Assembly (NCBI GenBank): GCA_041395325.1 | Contig: JAWLAT010000037.1 | Span: forward strand, 1-43,487 | Length of the DNA: 43,487 nucleotides | Direction: 5' to 3' | Source: JAWLAT01 sp041395325 | GTDB lineage: Bacteria > Pseudomonadota > Gammaproteobacteria > Xanthomonadales > SZUA-5 | Part shown: piece after piece, positions 15,168-23,711 of the stretch | Numbering within the stretch: the first letter of the stretch is position 1 | How the letters are laid out: each line of letters begins with the position of its first letter | Made by a program: the position numbers and the translations under genes | The notes under the pieces: generated by a model | What the model was told of the DNA's origin: nothing | Seen by the model: the letters and a program-made list of their open reading frames with translations, nothing else | Database searches by the model: none

Positions 15168-15446
15168 ATGAGCGCATCAACCGTTTCCAAGACCGAGCGC
15201 ATTGATGTCCGCGCGACGCAGGCGGTCAAGCAACTATTGCAGGAAGCCGCCAAAGCGGCCCACAAGAATGTCAGTGAGTTCCTGCTCGATGCCGGAATCC
15301 TTGCAGCTCGGCAGGCGTTGGCCGAGCGGCAGCGTTTCACCCTTGACGAAGCGCAATGGTCTGCCTTTCTTGAAGCCTTGGATCAGCCAGTCAGTTCCAA
15401 GCCCAGGGTGCGCAAATTGCTGCGTGAACCGGGGTTGCTGGATTGA
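15168..15446 (+). CDS. tacA: DUF1778/TacA-type ribbon-helix-helix antitoxin
   Basis: 92 residues from ATG 15168. KTERIDVRATQAVKQLLQEAAKAAHKNVSEFLLDAGILAARQAL is the typical DUF1778 ribbon-helix-helix core, followed by a toxin-binding tail ending FLEALDQPVSSKPRVRKLL. Upstream in-frame starts (15093) fall inside the operator and are less likely. Its stop overlaps the TTG start of the acetyltransferase toxin. It should repress the operon and neutralise the toxin. Confidence 0.9.
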   Translation: MSASTVSKTERIDVRATQAVKQLLQEAAKAAHKNVSEFLLDAGILAARQALAERQRFTLDEAQWSAFLEALDQPVSSKPRVRKLLREPGLLD

Positions 15447-15943
15447 GTCTGGCGCTCGAGCCTATTCGCAAGCTCGTCGCGACGGACCGGGTGGATGGAT
15501 TCGATTGTGGACAGCCCGCGCTGAATCAGTTCCTGAGTCGCTTCGCTCTGGCCAATCAGCAGGCCAATAGCGCCCAAACCTATGTTTGCTGCCAGGCGTC
15601 CGAAGTCGTGGGTTACTACAGTCTCGCGGTGGGCAGCGTCGAGCCGGAGCAAGCGCCTGGGCGTGTGACCAAGGGCCTGGCAAGGCACCCAGTGCCCGTG
15701 ATGCTGTTGGCTCGCCTTGCCGTCGATCTGCGTGTCCAGGGTCAACGGTTGGGTCAGGCGCTCCTGAAGGATGCGCTGCTCCGCACGCTGCAAGCAGCCG
15801 ATATCGCAGGCATTCGTTGTCTGCTCGTGCACGCGAAGAACGACTCGGCCCGCCGCTGGTACGAACGCTGGGAGTTTGCAGCCAGCCCTACAGATCCCTG
15901 CCATCTGTACTTGTTGATCAAGGACCTGCGAGCGTCCACATAG
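15443..15943 (+). CDS. tacT: GNAT-family (TacT/AtaT-type) toxin
   Basis: 166 residues, TTG start overlapping the antitoxin stop (TTGA). Toxins of this family acetylate aminoacyl-tRNA and block translation. Seen: FDCGQPALNQFL (the DCG..LN.FL mark of TacT-like proteins), VVGYYSLAVGSV, the acetyl-CoA loop LARLAVDLRVQGQRLGQALL and RRWYERWEFA with the conserved tyrosine. All core parts are present. A strong hairpin follows the gene. Confidence 0.92.
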   Translation: MSLALEPIRKLVATDRVDGFDCGQPALNQFLSRFALANQQANSAQTYVCCQASEVVGYYSLAVGSVEPEQAPGRVTKGLARHPVPVMLLARLAVDLRVQGQRLGQALLKDALLRTLQAADIAGIRCLLVHAKNDSARRWYERWEFAASPTDPCHLYLLIKDLRAST

Positions 15944-15952
15944 CACCGCAGC

Positions 15953-15976
15953 CAGCGGCAGACCAGGCTGCCGCTG
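15953..15976. terminator. Bidirectional hairpin terminator between tacT and the amylase gene
   Basis: Perfect 9-bp stem CAGCGGCAG / CTGCCGCTG with a 6-base loop, placed 10 bases after the tacT stop and 14 bases beyond the 3' end of the facing amylase gene. There is no clear T-run on either side; the position in the convergent gap supports use by both genes. Confidence 0.55.
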
Positions 15977-15990
15977 ACCACGATCATTCC

Positions 15991-18153
15991 TCAGTACTGC
16001 CAGCTCACGTTGACGTTGCCCACGCCACTGGCTGGTGTGGTGTAGCTGTGATTGCCGCCGTTCTCCCACACCACCGAGCCATCCAGCCGGATCTTGATGA
16101 ACTTGTACTGCAGCGTACGTCCAGCCGGGACGCTGGTGGTGAGCCACCAGTTGGGATAGGTGCTCGCCGTGGTCAGCATTGCGCCGACGGCCACGGCCTT
16201 GTCGGTTGACCAGTTGCCCAGCTCGAGTGTGTTGCCGGTCAGATAGATCGCCTCGCCGGGCAGCGTGGACGAGGCGTTGTAGACGGTGAAGGTCACCGGG
16301 ATCAGTCTGGCCTGATAGATGTCGAAGTCGAAGGCATTGGAATTGACCGTGCTGCCGGCTCGGCGGACGGTCAGTGGCTGCGTTCCCTGACCGATGTTGG
16401 GCACGGTGGCGACGATCTGCTGGTTGCTCCAGCTGACGATGGCTGCCGTCGTGCTGCCGAAGCGCACGCTGCCGGTGGTGTTGCCGAAGCCATCGCCGGC
16501 GATCACCACCTGAACACCGGGCTGGCCGGCCGTGGGGGTCACATTGCCCAATCGTGCCGAACTGCTGGCCGGATCGCGCTGCCAAACCGACACGCTGTTG
16601 GCCGGCAGGCTCAAGGCGGCCGCAGCGTAGTTGCCACTGCTGCCGCTGCCCGAACTCAGGCTCACGCCACCGAGCAGGCCGCCCAGCCAGTCGCTGTAGC
16701 TGCCACTGGGCAGCGCCGTGTAGAGACCGGATACCGACTGCGCGCTGTTGCCCTTGTTGATGGCCACCACCACGGTGCTGTCGTAAAAGCGTCGCTCGAA
16801 GATGTAGGTGTTGGCGTTGAGCCAGCGCTGCGCGATGCTGCCGTAGGCCAGCGCTTCGTTCTGCCGGCGCAGCTCACTGAGCGAGGCAATCAGGCGGAAT
16901 GCGGTGGTGGTTTCGTCGAAGGCCGGCATGCGACGCCGGTTGTCTGGGTCGTTGCCACCTTCCAGATACTGTTCGGTGCCGTAGTAGACGCAGGGGATGC
17001 CGCGTGCGGTCAGCACGAAGGCGAGCGCCGCATGCAGATGCTGGCGGTCCTGGGCGCTGCCATCGACGGTCAGGAAGCGCTGGCGGTCGTGGTTGTCGAC
17101 GAAGTTGACCAGATCATTCTGGAACTCGAAGTCGCCTTGTTGCTGCACGACCACGGCATTGAGGTCGACGAAGGAACCGCCCTGACCGAACACGCTGGAC
17201 AGCCGGGTAAACAAGGGAAAGTTGAGCGCAGCGATGCCGCTGTGATTGCTGAACTTGAGGAAGTCGCCGTACAGCGGGTTGTTGCTGTCATCGGCCACCC
17301 ATTCGCCGAACAGGAAGCTGTTGCGATGGGTCACGGCGTGATTGGCCAGCGACGGCTGCCAGCCCCAGTTGACGTGCTTGGTGGCGTCGATGCGAAAGCC
17401 ATCCACGCCGTGGTTCTGCAGATTGGTGATCGCCGCTTTCAGCAGCGCATCGACGGTGGGCTGGGCCTGGTTCAGATCGGCCAGATCGTAGATCGTGTAG
17501 TACTGCGTTTCGTAGGCCGAATCCCACTGGGCGCCGCCCATGTTGGGTCCGGTCTGGAAGAACCCGCCCGGATTGCTGCTGTAGGTGGCCTGCAGTACCC
17601 CGTTGGCCTCCAGCCGACCATCCTCGCCCGAGCCACGGATGTTCGAGTGGTTGGGCGCAAAATCGACGATCACCTTGATGCCGGCGTTGTGGGCGGCGGT
17701 GACGAAGGCATCGAAGGGCTGCCAGCTGCGTGCGGACGTGGTGAAGTGCTCGTCCGGCAGCAGGGTGTCGCGCATCTCATAGCCGTGGTAAGGCGCGAAG
17801 GACCCGCCGATGGCGGCCAGGTTGCGGTTGTCCAGCGGCGAGGTGACCCAGATCGCCGTCACCCCCATGTTGCGCAGATAGTTGATCTTGCTGGTCAGGC
17901 CCTGGAAGTCGCCGCCCTGGTACTTCTGCAGATCGCTGCCTGTCCCGTCATAGAGCGGGTCAGCAGGATAGTTGTTGACCGTGGTGCCGTCGAAGAAGCG
18001 GTCGACGAACACCTGGTAGATGACATCTCGGTTGTAGCCCGGTCGCAGGCTTTGCGCCGGTGCGGTCGCGGCGGCCAGCAAGGCCAAAGTGGCAAGCAGG
18101 CGAGTACGCAGACTGGGACGAATCGATCGGAATGACGAGCAACGATGGCGCAT
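15991..18153 (-). CDS. Secreted GH13 enzyme with CGTase (ABCDE) architecture
   Basis: 720 residues. Signal peptide to about residue 34 (LLAAATAPAQ). GH13 barrel: DFAPNHS (164-170), DGFRIDATKH with nucleophile Asp256, LFGEW with acid/base Glu284, FVDNHD with Asp353. Then an all-beta C domain, an IPT/TIG-like D domain (about 535-615: NVTPTAGQPGVQVVIAGDGF) and a CBM20 starch-binding domain (620-720; TLELGNW, YKFIK, WENGGNHSYTTP). This is the domain order of cyclodextrin glucanotransferases. But in GRLEANG (179-185) the position matching the cyclising Tyr/Phe195 is Glu182, so it may act mainly as a starch hydrolase or maltogenic enzyme. Extracellular or periplasmic starch use. Assignment to GH13 is firm, product type inferred. 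Confidence 0.9.
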   Translation of the reverse strand: MRHRCSSFRSIRPSLRTRLLATLALLAAATAPAQSLRPGYNRDVIYQVFVDRFFDGTTVNNYPADPLYDGTGSDLQKYQGGDFQGLTSKINYLRNMGVTAIWVTSPLDNRNLAAIGGSFAPYHGYEMRDTLLPDEHFTTSARSWQPFDAFVTAAHNAGIKVIVDFAPNHSNIRGSGEDGRLEANGVLQATYSSNPGGFFQTGPNMGGAQWDSAYETQYYTIYDLADLNQAQPTVDALLKAAITNLQNHGVDGFRIDATKHVNWGWQPSLANHAVTHRNSFLFGEWVADDSNNPLYGDFLKFSNHSGIAALNFPLFTRLSSVFGQGGSFVDLNAVVVQQQGDFEFQNDLVNFVDNHDRQRFLTVDGSAQDRQHLHAALAFVLTARGIPCVYYGTEQYLEGGNDPDNRRRMPAFDETTTAFRLIASLSELRRQNEALAYGSIAQRWLNANTYIFERRFYDSTVVVAINKGNSAQSVSGLYTALPSGSYSDWLGGLLGGVSLSSGSGSSGNYAAAALSLPANSVSVWQRDPASSSARLGNVTPTAGQPGVQVVIAGDGFGNTTGSVRFGSTTAAIVSWSNQQIVATVPNIGQGTQPLTVRRAGSTVNSNAFDFDIYQARLIPVTFTVYNASSTLPGEAIYLTGNTLELGNWSTDKAVAVGAMLTTASTYPNWWLTTSVPAGRTLQYKFIKIRLDGSVVWENGGNHSYTTPASGVGNVNVSWQY

Positions 18154-18318
18154 GGAACCCTCCCCGGTTCAGCAATCAGGTCATGGCGGTAGGTCCGCCC
18201 GATGCCCGCCATCGTGGCCGCGGTCCAGCCGATGCCGCCGCGCGCGGCACCGCGCCGCGCACGTCCTTCATCGTCCCCTGCCTGAACCCGCCGGACCGCG
18301 ATGTCGGCGAGCCATTGC

Positions 18319-18355
18319 AGACTAGCCAGCGCGGCAGCCGCGTCACAATCGCTTG
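18319..18355 (-). promoter_or_regulatory. Candidate promoter and LacI-type operator of the amylase gene
   Basis: On the minus strand, CAAGCGATTG (18355-18346) fits the LacI-family half-site rule CAAnCGnTTG. It overlaps a -35-like TTGTGA (18348-18343), and TAGTCT (18324-18319) follows at 18 bp as a -10 box. MalR-type LacI regulators commonly control starch-degrading genes; which regulator binds here is unknown. The leader to the ATG is about 165 bases. Confidence 0.4.
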
Positions 18356-18396
18356 CAATCGTATTCAGGCCGCCGTGCCTGTGCGCCAGGTCGCGC

Positions 18397-20805
18397 TCAC
18401 TCGAATCCGTTGGCAAACAGCGGATCGACCGCGACATCGAAAGCGGCACCGACGCTGTGCATCTGGTCCATCGTCAGCACGCAGGTCCCGGTTCCGCTGC
18501 AGTCAGCATTCCAGCCGCTGAAGACCGAGCCGGGCGCCGCGGTCGCGGTCAGCGTGACCTCGATTCCAGCGGCGAAGTCATGATCGCAGTCGCCCGGACA
18601 GTCGATGCCGGCCGGGTCGCTGAGCACCTGGCCACTGCCGCTGCCGGTGATCGCCACGCCCAGCGCCAGTGGCGACAGGCCAAAGTCGGCGGAGATGGTC
18701 AGATCGCTGTTGACCGTCACCTGACAGCTGGGATTGCTGCCGGCCGCGGCACAATCGCCACCCCAGATGTTGAACTGGCTGCCGGCCATCGGATTGGCCT
18801 GCAGCGTCACCACGGTGCCTTCGAGGAAGCCGGCGCTGCAACTGGGCTGACAGAGGATTCCGCCGGGCATGCTGGAGACCTGTCCGCCGCCGGCACCCGT
18901 CAGGCTGACCGCGACGGTGAAGCTCTCCGGCATCAGATCGAACTGCGCGGTGACGGTGCGGGCCTGGTCCAGCGTGACGGTGCAAGGGCCGGTGCCGCTG
19001 CAGGCACCGGACCAGCCACTGAACACTGAACCCGGCGCACTGCCGGCGCTGAGGCTGATCAGGCTGTCGACGGGATAGACCGCCTCGCAGACGACACCAC
19101 AATCGATGCCGACCGGATCGCTGATCACCGTGCCGGTGCCGCTGCCAGCCAGCAACACGCTGAGCAATGCCCCTGCCGGCGCCTCAATGGCACCGGCATC
19201 GCAGGCCGGTGCAGTTCGCGGGTCGCCATTGATCGGCGTGCCGGCGATGCGGCGCTGTCCGAGCATGTGGACCTCCAGCGGCAAGGCCGTCTCGGCATTG
19301 CAGGCGACATTGGGCCAGCTGTCGATCAGCGGGCTGCCGGGCTGCGGCAGTGCCGCCTGGGTGTGGATGGGATCGCTCACCGGCAGCACCGCCAGTCCCA
19401 GGTCGGGCAGGATCAGGTCGCTGGCCACGGTGACGCAGTTGCCAGCCAGATGGGTGTCGACGACCCGGTTGTGACCACCGAGGAAGGCTGCCGCTGTCGG
19501 GACCGTGCCCAATCGACACGGGGAATCACCGGGGTTGTCGACGGCGCTGTTGAAGACATTGCCGACGTAGCGAATCGTGCTGCCCGACAGGCCCGGCCAG
19601 ATCACGCTCATGTCCCAAGCGGCGCTGCTGGCCGTGTTGGTACCGCCGACGTTGTTGCTGAAGCTGTTGCCGATCAGCGACACCTCGTATGGGGTCTCGG
19701 CGTTGAGGAAGCTGAAGCCGGCGCCGCCGGTGCTGCCACCGATATTGCCGATCACCGTGTTGTTGATCGCCGTCGTCCGCAACACGCTGACACTCACAGC
19801 GCCAGCGCCCGCGCCGGACGAATTTTCAACGAAGCTGTTGCGTCGCAGTTCGATGCTGCTGACGCTGTCACTGCGCAGGCCGAAGGCGACCAGGGCGCCA
19901 CCGGTGCCCAGGGCCTGATTGCCAACGAAGCTGCTGTCGACGATCACCGTGGTGCTGCGATTGCTGCCTTGGTTGCCGCGCACCAGCATCAGGGCACCGC
20001 CATTGCCGGCGCTCATGTTGTCGATGAAGCGGGTTCGTTCGATGTTGACGACGGCCTGCACATTGCTGACCGTGACTGGCGTGCTCAGGAACAGACCGCC
20101 ACCGTTGGTACTGCTGGTGTTCGAGCTCAGCGTCGAGTCGATCAGGTTGACCGTCAGATCCTCGCCGAGCAAGGCGCCGATGCCACCACCTTCGTCGGCG
20201 TCGTTGCTGCTGATCGTCACCTGATCGAGGTTCAGGGTCAGCCGGTCGCTGCTGCTGATGCCCAGCCCGCCGCCATGGCCATCGCTCTGATTGTTGGTCA
20301 GCGTGACCCGGGTCAGATTGACCGTACGGGTGCCGCCGAGGATCGCGATGCCGCCACCGTCGTCGCTGTTGAAGCCGTCGCGGATCAGCGTGTTGTTGAG
20401 GCTGAAGCTGGCGCCCAGGTCCTGATCCAGCGTCAGGACCGGATCGGTGCCGTTGCCGATCAGGCTCAGCGAGGCGCTGGCCGGGACCTGGATGGTCAGA
20501 CTGGTGTCGATGATGTTGAGGCTGTCGGTGAGGCTGATGACGCCCAGTTGCAGTGGCGGCGGAAACAGGCTGGGCGAGAGCACGATGAGATCGGCGGCGG
20601 TGTTGCTGCCGGCGGCGCAGGTGTCGATGGCCAGATTCAGGTCGGCCGCCAGCACCGCCTCGCGCAGTGTGCACAACCCATCGCTGGTGCTCCCCGAGTC
20701 CAGCAGTGAGTTGACGTTGATGGTGGCAGCGCCGGCTGGCAGGGCGATCAGGGTGGCCAACGCCGCCGACCAGACCTGACGCGCCATCGCGTTGAGAGTC
20801 TTCAT
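18397..20805 (-). CDS. Large secreted CSLREA-type beta-helix protein with LF..GFE tail
   Basis: 802 residues. Signal peptide to about residue 27 (ALPAGAA). CTLREA (45-50) marks the CSLREA region found at the head of many parallel beta-helix surface proteins. Residues of about 100-480 are Asn/Gly/Ser-rich repeats (FIDNMSAGNGGALM, FVGNQALGTGGALV), as in right-handed beta-helices. Residues 545-626, 627-712 and 713-790 are three units with four cysteines each (GSGSGQVLSDPAGIDCPGDC...FSGW...CSGTGTC), like divergent InlB B-repeats. The last ten residues are VDPLFANGFE, a tail shared with three other secreted proteins in this window. Probably surface-exposed or released; ligand unknown. Not part of an operon. 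Confidence 0.8.
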   Translation of the reverse strand: MKTLNAMARQVWSAALATLIALPAGAATINVNSLLDSGSTSDGLCTLREAVLAADLNLAIDTCAAGSNTAADLIVLSPSLFPPPLQLGVISLTDSLNIIDTSLTIQVPASASLSLIGNGTDPVLTLDQDLGASFSLNNTLIRDGFNSDDGGGIAILGGTRTVNLTRVTLTNNQSDGHGGGLGISSSDRLTLNLDQVTISSNDADEGGGIGALLGEDLTVNLIDSTLSSNTSSTNGGGLFLSTPVTVSNVQAVVNIERTRFIDNMSAGNGGALMLVRGNQGSNRSTTVIVDSSFVGNQALGTGGALVAFGLRSDSVSSIELRRNSFVENSSGAGAGAVSVSVLRTTAINNTVIGNIGGSTGGAGFSFLNAETPYEVSLIGNSFSNNVGGTNTASSAAWDMSVIWPGLSGSTIRYVGNVFNSAVDNPGDSPCRLGTVPTAAAFLGGHNRVVDTHLAGNCVTVASDLILPDLGLAVLPVSDPIHTQAALPQPGSPLIDSWPNVACNAETALPLEVHMLGQRRIAGTPINGDPRTAPACDAGAIEAPAGALLSVLLAGSGTGTVISDPVGIDCGVVCEAVYPVDSLISLSAGSAPGSVFSGWSGACSGTGPCTVTLDQARTVTAQFDLMPESFTVAVSLTGAGGGQVSSMPGGILCQPSCSAGFLEGTVVTLQANPMAGSQFNIWGGDCAAAGSNPSCQVTVNSDLTISADFGLSPLALGVAITGSGSGQVLSDPAGIDCPGDCDHDFAAGIEVTLTATAAPGSVFSGWNADCSGTGTCVLTMDQMHSVGAAFDVAVDPLFANGFE

Positions 20806-21200
20806 CGCAGTTCCTGAAGGTGTCGGTGGAAACTGCCTACGCGAGCGCCAACGCCATGAGGGATCATCGGTAGGGCTGGGCGACGGGTCAGGCCGCGATG
20901 TTCATCACACATTGCCACGTCCGCTGCCGGCGCCAGCGCGCTGGAGGACGTGCCGGTCGCTGGAGGGCGTCACCATGGGCCGGCAGGGCAGCCCGGATAC
21001 TCTCCTCGGACCATCCCAGGTCGCGCGCTGGCGGTCGGCAGTTCGCCCGCAAAAGGCACCAATTTCGCCCAATCTCAGCGAATGGCGCCTATCGGCGGAG
21101 TGCTTGGCACTGGACAGGGTCTTGACCTTGCTTCCACACTAGGCCGATCTTTCGCGCCCCCGTGCCGCTGTGCGGGGGCATCGACCTGGGAGGGTGGAGA
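20806..21200. other. Intergenic stretch between the beta-helix gene and aroQ
   Basis: 395 bases without a convincing gene; it carries the divergent upstream regions of both flanking genes. A 12-base palindrome CCAGCGCGCTGG is at 20933-20944 and the 9-mer CGCTGGAGG occurs twice nearby. TTGACC at 21122 is a possible -35 for aroQ without a good -10. No RNA gene is recognised. Confidence 0.5.
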
Positions 21201-21653
21201 TTGGCTCGGATCCTGCTGCTGCACGGACCCAACCTGAATCTGTTGGGCCAGCGTGAGCCGGCGGTCTACGGTCACACGACACTGGCCGAGATCGATGCGG
21301 CGCTGTCGTCGCAGGCGGAGAAGGCCGGGCATGCGCTGCAGGCACTGCAATCCAATGCCGAACACGCGCTGATCGATCGCATCCATGCGGCGCGGCTGGA
21401 CGGCACCGACGGCATCCTCATCAACCCCGGCGGTTTGACGCATACCTCGGTGGCGCTGCGCGATGCGCTGGCTGCCGTGGCATTGCCTTTTGTTGAGGTA
21501 CATCTGTCCAACGTTCATGCGCGCGAGCCCTTCCGCCGCCACTCCTATCTCTCCGACGCGGCGGTCGGGGTGATCTGCGGCTTCGGTCCGGACAGCTACC
21601 GTCTGGGCCTGGATGCGCTTTGCGCCCATCTGCACAAACAAGGAATTGACTAG
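21201..21653 (+). CDS. aroQ: 3-dehydroquinate dehydratase, type II
   Basis: 150 residues from TTG 21201, chosen because GGGAGGGTGGAG lies just before it and the family starts at the strand ILLLHGPNLNLLG. The enzyme converts 3-dehydroquinate to 3-dehydroshikimate in the shikimate pathway (cytosol, dodecamer). Active-site marks: HGPNLNLLG, catalytic Tyr23 in REPAVYG, INPGGLTHTSVALRDAL, VHLSNVHAREPFRRHS. Its stop shares a base with the GTG of accB, so aroQ-accB-accC form one operon, an order typical of gammaproteobacteria. Confidence 0.95.
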   Translation: MARILLLHGPNLNLLGQREPAVYGHTTLAEIDAALSSQAEKAGHALQALQSNAEHALIDRIHAARLDGTDGILINPGGLTHTSVALRDALAAVALPFVEVHLSNVHAREPFRRHSYLSDAAVGVICGFGPDSYRLGLDALCAHLHKQGID

Positions 21654-22123
21654 TGGATATCCGCAAGATCAAGAAGCTCATCGAGCTGCTCGAGGAATCC
21701 AATCTGGCGGAAATGGAGATTCGCGAAGGCGAAGAGAGCGTGCGCCTGTCGCGGCTGCCCACCGGTGCCGCTGCCCACGCGATGATGGCGCCAATCGCCG
21801 CGCCCATGCCCTTGGCCGCCGCGCCGGTAGCCACGGTCGAGCCCGCCACCGCATCCGGTGATGCGAGCAGCGCTGCGGCGGTAGACAAGGGTCACACGGT
21901 TCGTTCGCCGATGGTCGGTACTTACTACGCCGCGCCCTCACCGACCGCCCCGGCGTTCATCAAGGTGGGCCAGACCGTCAAGGTTGGCGACACCCTGGGC
22001 ATCATCGAGGCCATGAAGATGTTCAACCCGATCGAGGCCGATGTGGCCGGCACGATCACCCGCATCCTGGTCGAGAACGGCCAACCGGTGGAGTTCGACG
22101 AGCCGCTGGTGGTCATCGAGTAG
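21653..22123 (+). CDS. accB: Biotin carboxyl carrier protein of acetyl-CoA carboxylase
   Basis: 156 residues, GTG start at 21653 overlapping the aroQ stop (TAGTG). N-terminal helix MDIRKIKKLIELLEESNLAE, an Ala/Pro linker (38-75), and the biotinyl domain with EAMKM; Lys122 carries biotin. It shuttles carboxylate between the AccC and AccAD partners to make malonyl-CoA for fatty acid synthesis. Followed after nine bases by accC. Confidence 0.96.
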   Translation: MDIRKIKKLIELLEESNLAEMEIREGEESVRLSRLPTGAAAHAMMAPIAAPMPLAAAPVATVEPATASGDASSAAAVDKGHTVRSPMVGTYYAAPSPTAPAFIKVGQTVKVGDTLGIIEAMKMFNPIEADVAGTITRILVENGQPVEFDEPLVVIE

Positions 22124-22132
22124 GCGCCGGCC

Positions 22133-23500
22133 ATGATTGAGAAAATCGTCATCGCCAACCGCGGCGAAATCGCCTTGCGCGTGCTGCGGGCCTGTCAGGC
22201 GCTGGGCATCCGCACCGTCGCCGTGCACTCCACCGTCGATCGTAACCTCAAACATGTGGCGATGGCCGATGAAAGCGTCTGCATCGGCCCGGCCCCAGCG
22301 ACCGAGAGTTATCTGAACGTCCCGGCGATCATCGCCGCGGCCGAAGTGACGGATGCTCAGGCGATCCATCCCGGCTACGGCTTTCTGGCCGAGAACGCGG
22401 ACTTCGCCGAGCGCGTCGAGCAATCCGGCTTCATCTTCATCGGGCCGCGCGCCGAGACCATTCGCCTGATGGGGGACAAGGTCAGCGCGATCACCGCGAT
22501 GCGCGAAGCCGGCGTGCCCTGCGTACCCGGTTCCGGTGCGCCGCTGGGTGAGGACGCCCAGGCCAACGCGAAGATTGCCCGTGAAATCGGCTATCCGGTG
22601 ATCATCAAGGCGGCCGGTGGCGGCGGCGGCAAGGGCATGCGTGTGGTGCACACCGAAATGGCGCTGCACAATGCCGTGACGATGACCCGCAGCGAGGCTG
22701 GCGCGGCCTTCGGCAACGATCAGGTCTATCTGGAAAAGTACCTGGAGCAGCCACGCCATATCGAGATTCAGGTGCTGGCCGACAGCCACGGCAACGCGAT
22801 TCACCTGGGCGAGCGCGACTGCTCGATGCAGCGCCGCCACCAGAAGGTCATCGAGGAAGCCCCGGCGCCGGGCATCAGCGCCGAACAGCGCGCAAAGATT
22901 GGTCAGGTCTGTGTCGATGCCTGCAAGCGCATCGGCTACCGCGGCGCCGGCACCTTCGAGTTCCTCTACGAGCGCGGCGAGTTCTACTTTATCGAGATGA
23001 ACACGCGCATCCAGGTCGAGCACCCGGTGACCGAACTGATCACCGGCATCGATCTGGTCACCGAGCAGATCCGCGTGGCCAACGGCCTGCCGTTGCGCAT
23101 CACGCAGGAGCAGGTCAGCTTCACCGGCCATGCGATCGAGTGCCGCATCAACGCGGAGGATCCGGATACCTTCATGCCCTCGCCAGGACTGGTCAAGCGC
23201 TTCCATGCGCCCGGCGGGCCCGGCATCCGCGTCGATACGCATCTCTACGACGACTACCGCATTCCGCCGAATTACGACGCGATGGTGGCCAAGGTCATTG
23301 CCCACGGACCCGATCGCGCCACCGCCATTGCCCGCATGCGCGTGGCGCTGTCCGAACTGGTGGTCGAGGGCGTCAAGACCAATACGCCACTGCAGCAGCG
23401 CAACATGGTCGATCAGATGTTCCAGGTCGGCGGTGCCAACATCCACTACCTGGAACGCCGACTGGCGCAGGAAAAGGATGCGCAGAAGGGGCGGGGATGA
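22133..23500 (+). CDS. accC: Biotin carboxylase subunit of acetyl-CoA carboxylase
   Basis: 455 residues, the usual length. It carboxylates biotin on AccB using ATP and bicarbonate. Marks: IANRGEIALR at the start, AIHPGYGFLAEN, the glycine-rich ATP-grasp loop KAAGGGGGKGMR (159-170), ERDCSMQRRHQKVIEEAP and FIEMNTRIQVEHPVTE with the catalytic Glu/Arg cluster. The gene is followed by facing heptamer arrays and then prmA. Confidence 0.97.
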   Translation: MIEKIVIANRGEIALRVLRACQALGIRTVAVHSTVDRNLKHVAMADESVCIGPAPATESYLNVPAIIAAAEVTDAQAIHPGYGFLAENADFAERVEQSGFIFIGPRAETIRLMGDKVSAITAMREAGVPCVPGSGAPLGEDAQANAKIAREIGYPVIIKAAGGGGGKGMRVVHTEMALHNAVTMTRSEAGAAFGNDQVYLEKYLEQPRHIEIQVLADSHGNAIHLGERDCSMQRRHQKVIEEAPAPGISAEQRAKIGQVCVDACKRIGYRGAGTFEFLYERGEFYFIEMNTRIQVEHPVTELITGIDLVTEQIRVANGLPLRITQEQVSFTGHAIECRINAEDPDTFMPSPGLVKRFHAPGGPGIRVDTHLYDDYRIPPNYDAMVAKVIAHGPDRATAIARMRVALSELVVEGVKTNTPLQQRNMVDQMFQVGGANIHYLERRLAQEKDAQKGRG

Positions 23501-23567
23501 GGGGGACGCGGAGTTTGGCGAGCAGGGGCGCTGCTGGATTGGTCACGCCGGTAGGGTGGTTGATCAA

Positions 23568-23595
23568 GGGCCAAGGGCGCAGGGCCCAGGGCCCA
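23568..23595 (+). repeat. GGGCNCA heptamer array 3 (4 units)
   Basis: GGGCCAA, GGGCGCA, GGGCCCA, GGGCCCA in sense orientation, 67 bases after the accC stop. It faces an inverted array at 23676-23710. Confidence 0.78.
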
Positions 23596-23675
23596 GCCAG
23601 AGCCGCGCACACTGGACCATCCGGCAAACGAGTGACGTTTGAGGGCGCGAACTGCCGGTCTGTCGGCTACGCCAC

Positions 23676-23710
23676 GGGGCCCTGGGCCCTGAGCCCTGGG
23701 CCCTGACCCC
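23676..23710 (-). repeat. Heptamer array 3', inverted (5 units)
   Basis: Units GGGGCCC, TGGGCCC, TGAGCCC, TGGGCCC, TGACCCC run on the plus strand, i.e. the complement of the GGGCNCA unit. It ends one base before the prmA start. With array 3 it could form a long stem around an 80-base loop in the accC-prmA message. Confidence 0.75.
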
Positions 23711-23711
23711 C

